The notes beneath the pieces were generated by a model. The model searched no databases, was not told where the DNA came from, and saw nothing but the letters and a program-made list of their open reading frames with translations. The position numbers and the translations under genes were made by a program. Of a DNA stretch of 64,000 bases, positions 14,001 to 27,600 are shown piece after piece. Position 1 is the stretch's first letter. The number at the start of each line of letters is the position of its first letter. Source of the DNA: Dipteris shenzhenensis (taxonomy: Eukaryota; Polypodiophyta; Polypodiopsida; Gleicheniales); assembly GCA_047967505.1 (NCBI GenBank), contig CM106541.1; one strand, written 5' to 3'.

Positions 14001-17000
14001 AGTACCCCTCCTACGCTGTTCCCACATGCATTTGCTTGCACAGTGAACGGTTTGCAAAGATCTTGCAAAATAATCACAGGATCTGAGCAGAGTCGCTCCT
14101 ATAGTAGGTCAAAAGCTGCAATTTCTTTGGGACTCCATCTAAAAGTGACCCCTTTCTTCTGTAAGGCATGTAAAGGAGATGCAATCTCTGCAAAATACCG
14201 AATGAACCTCCTGTAGTATGAGCACAAGCCCAGAAAGCTACGTACTTCATGGATGTTCTTCAGGTATGGCCAATTCCTGATGGCCTCTACCTTGGCAGGG
14301 TCCATCCTAACTCCATCCTTGGAAACAATGTGCCCGAGAAAATGGATCTCATGCATGAAGAATTCACTTTTCTTGGCATTGACAAGCAGCTTATGCTTCT
14401 GTAGCTCCTCGAGAACAATTGCCAGGTGCTTCCTATGTTCAGCCTCATCCTGAGAGAACACGATGATATCATCGAAGAAAGTGCCAACAAAGGTTTGGTG
14501 CTCTCTAAAAATCCTGTCCATCATTCTGTTGAAGGTGGCAGGTGCATTAGTTAACCCAAATGGCATGACAAGAAACTCGTACAGACCAAATGTGGTACGA
14601 AATGCTGTTTTGTGAGCATCCTCTGGCTGAATTCTGATCTGGTGATAACCACTCTTCAGATCAATGCAGCTGAAAATTCCAGACCCCTGTAACCTATCCA
14701 AAATATCATCTATCTCAGGTATAGGGAATCTATTCTTAATGGTAATCTTATTGAGGGCTCTATAGTCAATGCACATCCGCCAGGATCCATCCTTCTTCTA
14801 GACCAAGAGCATGGGTGAGCAGTAAGGTGAAGAGCTGGGCTGAATCAGCCCCTTCTCCAGCAGGTCCTTGACCTGGTTCATAATTTCCTCTTGCTGGGCT
14901 GCACTGACCCTGTAAGGATGTCGGTTAGGAGGACTGCTACCAGGGCTTATATCTATCGTGTGGTCTTCTGGCCTTTCAGGGGGCAACTCCGGTGGAAGTG
15001 AGTCCGAAAAACAGTAAAAGAAAATCTGTCCGCTGTTTTTCCAGCTTAGAAAAATGAGACTCTTCTTCTACTGACTTCTTTTCAGATGCAAACACTAAGT
15101 ACGCTGAAAGATGCTTTTTCGTTACGTTGCCAATGGCAGAAGTAGATACAACAAAGATCGATTCTCCCTCCAATTTAGCATCCAAAACGTGGGTCTTGCC
15201 ACGGTGAGTGATTGTGATTGTTTTATTCTTTGTATCCAAAACAGCCCCAACACGAAAGTGCCAAGGTATCCCCAGTAACACATCACAACCATTCAACGGC
15301 ATAATATAAAACTCTTCTGTGTCCACGTAGCTCTGAATATGCATCCGCAGCTTGCCTATCACCGGAGTAACTGACTGGCTGAGTCCCGTACACGCCATAT
15401 CTGCATCACACAAAGGACCCATCTCTTCTGCCCTTATTCCTAACTTTCCAGCCAGCTCTGGAGAGATGAAATTGGCCTTGGCTCCCGGATCGAAAAACAT
15501 CAAAGCTGTCTGGTCTCTTATCTTGCCCCATGCCCGGCATAACTTTGTAGCATCTGTATTCTGAACAGCCCCAATCAAGTCTGGCAAAAGACCAGCAGTG
15601 GGCTTGGGCTTTTTATTTTCTGATCAGTCCTCTTTTCCTCCTTGTGCTCACTCTGCTCAGAAGGAAAGAACTTCCGCTTCTTGTGTAGGCATTCAAAAGC
15701 CCTGTGGCCTTCCTCCTTGCAAATATAACACTTGTTGGCATCATAGAGAATTTGCTTTTCCTCATCAGACATGCGGGTCGGTACTCGCCTCTATCCTCCA
15801 GCAAACTTTGCCTTCATGGGCTGCGAAAACTTTCTGAACTTCTTAGGGGATTCCGTCTTGCTGCCCTTTGACCTTGATGTCTCCTGTGAGCTTCCTTTGA
15901 ACCCAGAAACTTTCCCTTGCATTAGTGCATAAGCTGTAGTGGCATTCTCAACCAACTGAGACATATTGGAAACCCTTGTCTTCGTGCAATAGTCCCGAAT
16001 CTCCTTTGGCAACCCACGGCAATATCTTTCAATTTGCTCGGACAGCGGCACATGTCTGTAAGAACTAACTGGCAGTAGGGCTTTCCAAAACTCCTTATTG
16101 TAGTCCTCCAAATTTCTGCAATTTGCAGCATCCAACCTGTACCAGGCGGTCATGATATCCACCTCAAAAGTGGTAGTGAGCCATGCTGCTGAGAAGACCT
16201 GCTTGAATTCGACCCAAGTGGTAGGTGCTCTGCCTTGCCAGAGGAGGTTGGTCCACCATTGGAGCGCATTGCCCTTCAAAAAGGTGGCTGCCTTTCGGAC
16301 TTTGGAGGATTCTGTGAAAAGTCCGCTTGAGTAGGCAGCATCAAACTGTTGCACGAATGTCAAAGCCTTCAATCTGTCCTGCATCCCATTAAAAGTCTCA
16401 AACTTGACAATTGCCCCTCCCTCCTTGTAATCTTTCAATTTGCCTTTAGGGGTTAGATTGTCATAAACGGGGGGCCTGTGAAAACGGTGGGGGCATCACT
16501 GCTCCCGCATTCTGAGCCATTCCAACCGTACCCATGGTGGGGTTTGGCATTCCAGGTCCCACTCCCTGCATCTGTGGCATATTCCAAGTATTGCCCATTG
16601 TCCCAGGCATTCCTGTCTGCATTCCTGGCTGCATCCCAATGTTTGAGTACATCATATTGGCATTTGCAAGGGGCATTCCACCCATCATAGGTTGCTGGAA
16701 ATTCTGCATTCCCCGCTGCGTGCTGCCCATAAAGCTACCTGGCATTCCGAGTGCCTCTACGGATGGTGCCACCATTGCCTGAAAAACTAATCCCCCTCCG
16801 AAATATCCTGGATGCATCGTGGGCTGAAGAAGGGCTTGCTGTCCCTGAGTGACTGAATGGAAGTTATTGGCATTACCCGCTACAGGGGTGATCGAGGGCA
16901 TCTCTGATGGCTGTCCACTGAAAGAAACATGCCTAGGGGTCTTCTTACGCTTCTTATGTTTCTTTTGAGATGACTTTTTGCTTCCAGGGGAAGCAACCAT

Positions 17001-20000
17001 AGGGGGAGGAGCTTGCATAATCTCCGTGACAGCATGTTGCAACTGCGACAGGGCTCCCGCTACACTTTGCATTCGTAGCTGAAAAAGTGCATTGGGATCA
17101 AGCTCCTCTGCCTCATCTACCTCATCCTATGAGTCCTCCGTGGCATGCTCAAAAGAGACTGGATGAGTCCCACTGTCTTGCTGGTCATCACCCCCGCTGG
17201 TATTGTGCTCCTCTTCAAAGCTCTCTGATGCTTTGTCTTCGTCTTGCCCCTCCTGCTCTGAAATGGTGAATGACCTCTCATGGTGTGACATGCTTGCTAA
17301 GATTGATGGCTATAGCAACAATTGCACTAAAGGTGTCTGTCACGAGGGCGTGAAATTCTAAGTACTTTAATGTACTACAAGACCGTGACAACTTTGGTTT
17401 TAAAAGTCCAAGCATGGGCTTAATAATGATTAATTAAACGCGGCATGGTGCCTAGCACATAAGCGTAATTAATCCTTAGGCCCAAAGGCATTCCAAGGAA
17501 TTAAAAGAGTGGTACTCCTCACCCGTTTGGATTCCTCGACTTCCGTTTGGCCCGATGGCTTCCCCTCTGCCTCCGCTTCATACTGATATGCTTTTCCCTC
17601 CGTGCGTTTGGTAAAATAGGCAGAGCTGAGCACTTCTTTCGCTGGTCGAATTTGCAAAAGTGGCTTTTTCTGGACCTTTTTGCTTCTACCGCCTCCTCGG
17701 CCTCTCCTCTTACAAAGCTACAGCTTTCTATTGAATTTCGAGTGGTCCCACGCGCTGGTTAACTAGTTTTTCTCAGTTTTGGAGGACTTTCCGGCGATGA
17801 AACTTCTCCAAAACCTTCTCAATGCATTCCTCTCTGAAGCACGCTTCTTTTGAGCTCAAGAACTCCCACTTCTTCGCAACATAAGTGCTTCTTTTCACAT
17901 TTTTCAGTGGAATTCTTGCTAGTCGGCTCTTGTAAATGCTCTTTCTTCATGCCTTTGCACTCCTCTTTGGCTGAGAATGCAATTAGGCATTGGCTACTAC
18001 GCCCTCTTGGCGATTGAGAACTTGGTTCGAGTTTTCAAGGCTTGGTGAGTTGTGATTTTGCTGCTGCAATTTCTTTTTGCCATAAGCTTTTGGTTGGCCT
18101 CGTGTGCCGCCTCTTTCTTGGCTCACAGGTGCCCAGGCAGTGCTACATGAGTCATTCTTTGGTTGGGTACTTTGCTGATTTTATTTTGGAGCTTTGAAAA
18201 GCTTTGTGAATGCCATCTGGAAACCACTCAAAGAGAGTGCAGCTGGGGTGCAGTGTGATTGCATCTAGACAGCCAATGAAATTGCACTCGGAAAAGAGAA
18301 TGCCTTTGGGTTGAGCCTATGGGTTAAGTGCACTTATGTGATGGTGTTCTATGCTTGAAAGCCTTGCGAAGGCTTAGTGAATTGGGGCTGTGTGCTCAGT
18401 TCCAGGAAAGGTCTCCTAGATGCAACTTGTAATCATTTCACTGTGAAATATAAAGAAATACCGAAAGGGGCGCCACGGTGTTTGGGGCCAATCGGGTGCA
18501 CTTGTCTATGTTTGTTGAGCAGGGGCATTCTAGCCTCCATCCCTTTTTCAGTGGTTTTGTTTGTGAACAAATGGGTAAATGCCAAATGGCCATCATGCAA
18601 TGGTTAATGGTTGTGATATATGCTTTGTGAGCTGTAAATAAGTGCTGAAGTGATTAAAGGTTTAGTTCCACTGCCCTCTGAGTGATGTCCTTCACCCAAC
18701 ACTACCAGGGCCCACCTCTGTAGGAAGATGGTGACGATCCCGGCAATGGAACCACTGAAACAGGCCTTCGATAAACAAAAGGACAGTGATCTTCTACTCA
18801 GTCATAAACTTCATAAATAGCCACAATGCAAGATTCAATCACTTAAATCACTTAGCACAACTTAGAAACAAGCTTCAACAACAACAAAGGTGAGGCTAGA
18901 ATGCCCCTGCTCAATGAAAATAGTACACAGTGCACCCACTGGCCCCAAATGCCTTCGCGCCCCTTAAGGTATTTATTTAATGCTTCTGAATGGAAATGCT
19001 TTACAACAAGGGTTCAACCTTGCACTGTTCCTCTCTGCAAATCCTCTACTTGTCTTCAAGGCATCTAATCCCAGTGCACCACTAGAATTCCCACTGGCAA
19101 GGCATACTCAGGCATTCAATTCTGATCTGACACAACTTAGAGGCATTCATGCATCCAAACCACTGGCAAACTGAGCTCAAGGCAGCCTCAAGGCTATCAC
19201 ATGCATCCACACTATCCTTAGGCCTTCCACAGGATCACCATGGCCTTTGGGTGCTTACTAGAACCTGTTAGAGTCTTGAAAGGACTGCACACAACACGCA
19301 TGCACTGCAAAAAGCTGCAAAGCAAGAAAGAACAAGGAAAAACCGAACCTGGAACCAACTCCCGCTGTCTATGGCAGAGGGGCGAGCTCCTTCCTCGCAC
19401 CTATCCTCTGTCCAAGCTCCTCGCAGGGTGCAGGTGTCTTCCAGCAATGAGAAGAGAGAAATGAAGGTAGACAGCGGAGGGTGAACAAGAAAGAGCTGTA
19501 GAGGAAAGATGGTTCACAGATTTGCCCCAAAATGATTGCCTCGGGATCGATGCATGAGTCCTCCTAAGAGAAGGTGCCAAAAGCAACAGGGAAAGTTCCT
19601 CCTGCAACCTGCACTGGTCCAAAACAGCTCCAAAAGCCACCACGCAGCCAAAAACATGTGCACAAAGGTCCAGCACAGCAAAAGACAACCCCAGGCACCT
19701 GCTCGAGGCAACTGAACACGTCCGTACGGATTCCGTACAGCCGTACGGACGTCCGTGCAGTCTGTACGAAAATTTCCCAATAGTTCAAAAATAAGTTCTG
19801 GCACTTCCTAGAAGTGCGTACTAGCCTTGGAACAGTCAAAATAGTGTTAAAATGGCTGAAAACAAGCTTGAAACAGCTCTAACAGCTCAAAAACTGCACA
19901 AGAACAACTGAAAACGTCCTACACCTCTGGGAGAGTGAGGGGAGAGAGATGGAAGGTGGGGGAAGGGCATGCATACACATGCTTGACAAATGGCACCTCC

Positions 20001-23000
20001 TCCTTGCCATTTGTCCCTTCATTCAAGTCCTAACCCCCATACCAAGGACAACGTTGATTGTCCTTGGGCCCAACTTTTAGAACCCTCTTTTAAACCCTTT
20101 GCCTTGCCCCTAGGACCTAGTGGTACACCTAGACTTTGCCCTTAGGAACTTCTAGGAAGTATGCACTTCCTCTAGCCAGTCCCTCACGGCTAAACCATTA
20201 CAACACTTAGACATGGTTAACCCCGGGTTAAGCGTAGGTTGAGTTACGAAGATACTTTACATCACTTTTCACGTCCTCGTGACAACAGACTTGTGGGATA
20301 CAGAGTGGTCCCGTGTAGAGCGGCTTCACGTTCTCATGCTATCATGGATGATCCGTGGTAAGCCATCCGTCTCTCACCAAATCATTCAAGTTGAGTTCGA
20401 GTCATCCCCATTACAACTAGATGCTGCATTTCAGGTTATCACGTATCTGTACCGAGTCACTGAGTATGGGGATTACACTTTTAGGCGCAGCAAGCTACCA
20501 TGGCTAGCATTGTCCTCCTCTATGGCTCTCTCAGCAAGAGGGGACCAGAGATGCTAGTATGAACGCACAGAGAGATGGTTTGAGCGACTAGGGCTCCACA
20601 TGGCTAGACTCCCTCCCTTCCAATACAGTATGGACACTCCGTTCTCTCCCCTCGTATACCAGGTCATCTGCGAGGAACTCTTACAACTAAACACATTCCG
20701 GACCTGGCTGGGACGGAACGAGCTTCCAGTGAAGCTCAACTTTTACAAGGATCACTGCTTGCATATCACAGAGGAGGGATTCGTTGACCCACCAGGATAC
20801 ATGCAGATCCACTTACCCCACTCACTGAGGATCTCTATTGAGCAATTGCGGATCTCTTCACATAGACTTTGTATCGACAGCGGCAGAGCAGAGGGCCTAC
20901 CCAGGAGAGGCGCATATGCACATTGTGTGATGTACAGGAGGTTGAGACGGAGGAGCATTTCATCTTCACGTGTCTTGTTTACTATGAGATCGAAGGGCGT
21001 TTCTACTACCTCTTCAAAGATAGCTCTGGGGTTTTGTCCCGATTCCTCTCCTATCCAGACCAGAGATGCTTGACAGCTTTCATTCATGAAGCAATCAAGC
21101 ACCACGAGAGACTACTTCGATCACGGAGACAAGAGCAGACTTCTTCCTTGGCAGATACCTCTCAAAGCTCCATCACAGAGTTCTTCCTCCCAGATCACAT
21201 GGACCCCAACGGGACGAGACCTCGACATGATCGTGACCTAGAGCCGGTGACTCGATAGCTCAGACAGAGGATTGACACACAGATTACACTTGGGGATATC
21301 CCCTCCTTGTTCAGAGACGGAGCCCGGCCGACAGGGGTTACTGTAGCCCTTGTTAGGCGCAGAGTTATGACCAGGAGATGTCACAAGGCCACACCCGTGA
21401 GCGGCCGACACCACTCTATTGCCGTGTTCATGCCTCCATTGCCTCATCCATCCCGATGCCCTGATGATGTTGACGATGTTGATGATGATGATGATGATGA
21501 GATTGATATGTAGTCGACCATTGACATGACTATGTTGTACTTAGTACTTAGTACTACCATTTTGCATTTTTTGCATTCTCCATTGGTGTGGATGCTCGTT
21601 TTAGTAGCTCCACCCTACCAGAATTTTCAGTCTCATAGACCCATCGGTCTTCCCAAGACTTTAATAAACTTTCTTTCTTTCTTTCTTTCTTTCTCGCGCT
21701 CTCCAAATTTATGAATGTACATTTTCTGTTCTTTTCACATGTTACTTCCTGCACACTTCCACAATACATTCCCTATTCCTAAATGGGGGGTTGCTTTTCA
21801 ATTGGCTTTGTACATTGTACCTAGGGTTGCTAGGATGCTAAACCATGGTGCTATCATATGGAAAAGATGTACATCAATAAGATTTAGAAGTATTCCCAAA
21901 TCTCCCCAAACCATAGTGCTTTAAAAGAATCCAACAAGATTTGTATACATGGCCACATCTCCCTAGTCCCTGGTGCTTTTAGAAGAAGCCATCAAGAATT
22001 GACCACATCACCAAATATCTATAGACCTTATGGCCAAGTCGATTTAGACCTTGGTGCTTTGAAATAAGACAGTAGGATTTGGTCACATAGCCAGATCTCC
22101 CTAGATCCTAGTGAAAGAAGACGACAAGATTTGGTGACATGGTTTATACTCAGCTTATGAACTACTCTGTTCTAATGCCAAAATGGGATTCTACAGCCAG
22201 GGCTTCTAGCTCCAAGCTGAATTCTAAGATCAATTGTCCTTGTGCAGCTTCTCACAACCATCTATTGTAAGTTCAGCCCCTGACTTATTTTCTCTCTTGC
22301 GCTCTCCAAATTTATGAAGGTACATTTTCTGTTCTCTTCGCATGGTACTCCCTGCACAATTCAGCAATACATTCCCTATTCCTAAATGAATGGATCTAGC
22401 CTACTTTCTACTCAAAGCTATTCATATCTGCTCTAAGCATCATTAGGTTGTCTAATTATGCTAAACTGGTTGGGGATAGCCCTAGTTAGTAGCAGTCCTG
22501 TTGCACTAGCAAATCATGGGAAATTGTGGGAATTTTTCATCCTTTTTCTTGAAAATCAGAACATGTGTTCTTGAGCCTATGGCACACCTCCGAGCCAAGT
22601 TCTGTCATGAATCACCTTGCCATCCTGATTCTAAATTCTAATCCCTTAAGAAATCACTGCAAAATTCCAGATCTGGAGCTGAAATTTAGGGATGAGTGTT
22701 GACACTGGTAGAATTGTTAATTGTGGCAGATTTGTTGATTTAAAGCAATGTGAGGAAGTAATGCACTAAATAGACGTCTAGCTGGATAATCTCCATAGCA
22801 ATGTCTTCCTGGTTCAAAGCCCTATGAAATCGTTGTGAAATTGTCAGATTGGATCTGCATTTTGGCACTGAAAGCTGAAGCACGCTCCCCAAAGTAATAA
22901 ACCAAATTCCATCCTAATTCAACAAACTGCATCAGAATATCATTTACAAGGGGCATACCAAGTTTTGCTGCAATCAGATCTCCATTGCCCTGGTTTTCGG

Positions 23001-24114
23001 ATCAGATCAACTTCTTGCCTGGCGCAATTGTACCTTTTTTTAATCTCTGCTGATTTCCAGCAACTAGGAATTTCCATATTCCATCCTTTCCCTATGCTCA
23101 ACTGAATCCTGCATACGTAATCGGATTGGAGCAAATTTCGAATTCTAGTCCAGATTAGTGATTCCTCTGCTTCTAAAATACCTACAAGGAAATCTAAAAG
23201 CTATTCTAGAAGGCAGATACTGGATGATTCAAAACCTAGAATGAATGGGGATGAAATTGAAGATTCACTAAGAGCTGCTGGTACTGCAATGAGGGGATCA
23301 AGACCAATTGGTGGGGAGCAGGCTAAGACTTCACTTCGCAGGGAGGAGCCTGAAGGCAATGTTCAGTTCCTACAAAATTCAGGCTCTGATTCAGTTCCTA
23401 CAGAAACTAATAATTAAGATCAGTTTCAAGTTTGTCCCGCGCAATTAATCCAAAATTACATGAGACCAATGCTCCCAAGTATTCAAGGATTTGACTATTG
23501 AAATCAAGCTGAAGAACCAGAAAATGGACCAGAGATTGAAGAACCTCTCATTCACTATGAACACAGGGTTTGATCGACTCAAAAGAAGCCAAATCCAAGA
23601 GGGGAAGAGCACGTGGAGGCTGTGGCAGACCTTGGTTCAGAGGATGATCTCGTTCCAGAAGTTGATCCAATGGGGTTCATGTCCTCTGCCAAGAGAGCAT
23701 ATCATCCCAATGGCTTAGCAGCTCACAAGGCTAATGATTCTTCAAATGCTAATGTTCCTAGAGGTGATTGTCCTGATGCTGATGGCTTATATCAGAAATT
23801 TGATGTTAAAGTATTACCAGTAGATCTCAGGGCAATGTTAGACTTTCCAGCAATATATTCAAGCTGTCAAATCAATTGAACCTAAGGTACTCTACATCTA
23901 GGGCTTCTGCTTCAAACCTTGCTATAGATCAACATGTATGTCAGTGGTATGATCTGTCCCAGCAAGGAACACTGAAGGCTTACATGAAGCAACTCTGGAA
24001 ACTGTCTCTATTTACTCATGGAATTGATGAAAGGGGCAAGATGCTCAAATTCATTCATGGTCTTCACCCTAGACTAACCTTTGATGTTTCCAAAATCATG
24101 CCATCATCACATTC

Positions 24115-24154
<40 letters not shown>

Positions 24155-24179
24155 AAATCATGCCATCATCACATTCAAG

Positions 24180-24219
<40 letters not shown>

Positions 24220-24373
24220 AGCAAGGAACACTGAAGGCTTACATGAAGCAATTCTGGAAACAGTCTCTATTTACTCACAGAATTGATGAAAGGGGCAAGA
24301 TGCTTAAATTCATTTCTGGTCTACACCCTAGACTAACCTTTGATGTTTCCAAAATCATGCCATCATCACATTC

Positions 24374-24427
<54 letters not shown>

Positions 24428-24654
24428 GTATGTATGTATGTATGTATGTCGCATCCAAACCCAAAGCTTCTCAGTCTTAAACTGATGTTATTAATACCAC
24501 TTTATGATAGTGTTAGAATGTAGCTATGCTCTATAATAGCTCGGGAGGAGTTGGCCTTGTCCACTCCCTTGATTCTATGGCTATCCAGATGTAGTAAGTC
24601 ATTTTTTGGTGCTGGTACTTAGTCTCATAGACCCATGAGGTCTTCTGCAGACGT

Positions 24655-24690
<36 letters not shown>

Positions 24691-27600
24691 TCAATTCTCC
24701 CCCTTTCTCTCTCTCTCCCTTCTGCTCATATACCCTTCTCTACATCTGCCCCTACCCTTTTATCCATTTTCAATTCTCCCCCTTTCTCTCTCCCTTCCAC
24801 TCATATACCCTTCTCTAAATCTGCCCCTACCCTTTTATGCATTGGTATCAGAGCACCTTCCTATGGCCTGTGCTTTCTTCTCCTTCCTATTGCTCTATCT
24901 ACCATTTTTCTTTTCGGTACCTTCACCGTACCAGCGAACCACCTCAGCAAGATAAGCGACGGACAGGCACTTCTACTTCCAAGCAGTGCCACAGTAGATC
25001 CTTTTGGAAAAAACTACCGATCGTGTGATCTGTTTAGTCGGCGTTGAACATAGAAAACAACTCAACACACCAATTAACAGTGACACAATGGACAACAGAG
25101 CAATTCAGCAACGTACTCAATTCAGGAGGGGCAAAACGTGATGCTATAATCTTGGATCATCACACGCATAGCTGTAGGCGTTGGGGCACAATGCCTTGAA
25201 CAACTCTGAGTACGAAGTGGTCTTGCAAGTGGAATAATTGCCCTAGGCACCCTTGCAATACTACTCTACAGTTTCGAAAGCGTCACAAGCACTCTACCAC
25301 ACTCCTCCATCGTCCAATACCTATAGAGTTCATTCAAGCTGTTGCTGCAACCTGCTATTTGACAGGTGCCAGAGCCTTGGTGCGATCGGAAGGTTGAAAC
25401 CATCAACTAAATCAACTTCGTAGAAGTCTTTCTTGATGTTACTCTGGGCTCCTGCCAAGGTGACTTCCACAAGAGTGGCCAGAGTTACAACTCTAGCGCC
25501 GCTGCATTGAACCGGCCACCACAATTGCCAGATACACAAACGCCTTGTCCACAGGATGGAAAAGGACCAGCAGTTCTTCCCAAAGATCAGCCTGAACAGC
25601 CTGCCAAAGAGTCGAGATTTGTAAATTGACCAGTCTCTAGCTGGAAACCGCCATTCACAAGCAACAACCATCCGCTCCGCCACCTTCTCCGCACTGCTGC
25701 CGCACCATAGCACCATTGCCGTCGCCTTGCTGCAAAGGTTACAAAGTTGACTAGGTTAGTTTAGATTTGATTAGATTGGTCTAACCGCAGGTTAGAGTGG
25801 GTCAGTTACCGCTAGGTTAGGGTATAGTCAACTCAAGTCTGGTTAGGTGGGTCATGTTAGGAAAAGTTAACTTAGGTAGGGCTAAATCTAACTAGGAGCT
25901 TACTAGGATTAATCCAAGGGGTTAGGTTCGGTCCCAACAAACATGTTTAAGGGCTTTATCCAGCCCATTTTTATGGCTTTGCACAGCCCCATTTGGGCTC
26001 ACTTTTGCAACCTCTTCACCCTTTGAGACAAGCAGGCCTTGACCACATGTGCAAGCATTTGGCACAGTAGCATAGCAACAAAGCTTTATGACACACCATG
26101 GGACAATCAAATGCCTATGGAGGGAACATGGGGGAACATGCCTCTAGTTTTGGGCAGCTTATACAGGAATTTGAGCAGCAGCAAAAAGCTTAGGGCACCT
26201 TCAATGCAAGGAAGATTCACAATCCAATGAAATACGCTTGATTAACATCCACAATCTGTTGTACCCCATTACATTGGATGTGTCGCATGAAGTATTTTCT
26301 CCTTTTGGGCTTTATTTAGAAGATTGTCATGGGGCTCACAAGCTAATGCATTGCGAACACGAAACGCCTTGCAAGGTCAGGATATATATGATCGTTGTAC
26401 CTTACATATTCAACTGTTATAACTAACAGAAATGTCATTCTATGCTAAATGTGGAGATGTAAATGCCTTAGAGCAGCCACCTGTCGTTGGAGCTATGATG
26501 CCTAGAGGAGTTATGACAAAGGCTAAGCAATCCTATTAAATAGACACTCAACATCTGAAGAGAATGCCAGCCAATGCAGCCCAGCCATGCTACATAGTAT
26601 GCCTCTCCCTAGTATGCAGCCAAATCATGCTTCAAGCCATTGAAGATTCCTCTGACAAAAATCTGGTTATTTTCAGGTGATTACAGGGTGGAGATAGCAC
26701 ACATGATGAAAACAAATATGGACAGCAAGAGAAAGAGGGATGATAGCAAAGGATGCCAAAGTAAACTTACAATGACGAGGAGCAGCTTGTGCGTAAAAGC
26801 AAGACAGTTTTAATCCTGAAGCTGCATCACAACACATTCAAGAGCATGACAATGGGGAATATGGCCACAATCTAATGCCTTCCACAACTACTCATCAGGT
26901 GAGTATACCTGGGAGATTTTCCTTCTACACTTAGCAATCATGATGATAACAATGGCATCTCATAGGAGTGCTGTAAATGAAGGTGCGGAGCTTCAGAAGG
27001 GTGTCTGTTGGAAAGGTCACCTCCCCATCTGTAAGCCCCCAAATGAGGAGAGCGTGGGGGAGGGAGACCTGTGCCCAAAGAGAGATTACCTGGATGTGTG
27101 GATCTGGGACAGATCTGGAGCATTCATGGTTGGCAGGGTATCCCGAGGTACAAAAGCCTACATGCAGAGCTATTGAGCGAGGTTTGTGGGCAAGCACATG
27201 GCCTGCAACATGCTCTGGATATGGCGCAATGAAGGCAGGTGTGCAGCAGCAGGGTCGGCCTGTGTAGATAGGCTGATTGGACTGGGTATAGCCAGCCAGA
27301 CAGGCCTGGTTATGGGCTGGCCAGTGGAATGCCCCCTGCATAAGCAAATAAGGCAGTACCCTGCCCTTCATATAGGGCTAGCAGGCTGGTCGGCTGGCCA
27401 ATCAAAGTTGGCCAGCACACAGCCCCATAGATAGGGAGCTGTGGGGTCGGTTGATGGACAGACAAAGTCGGCCAGGAAGCCCCTTCAAGTCGGTCAGTTT
27501 TGAGCCCCTTTGGGGCCTATAAAAGGAGCCCTTTGGCAGGGCATTCAACATCCAGCAAGTCAGCAAATATAGGAGCAGCAGGAGCAGCAGAAGCCTGATC

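Noticed and set aside
24081-24955. Leu-Ser repeat proteins
   Set aside because: Direct translations of (CT)n microsatellites.
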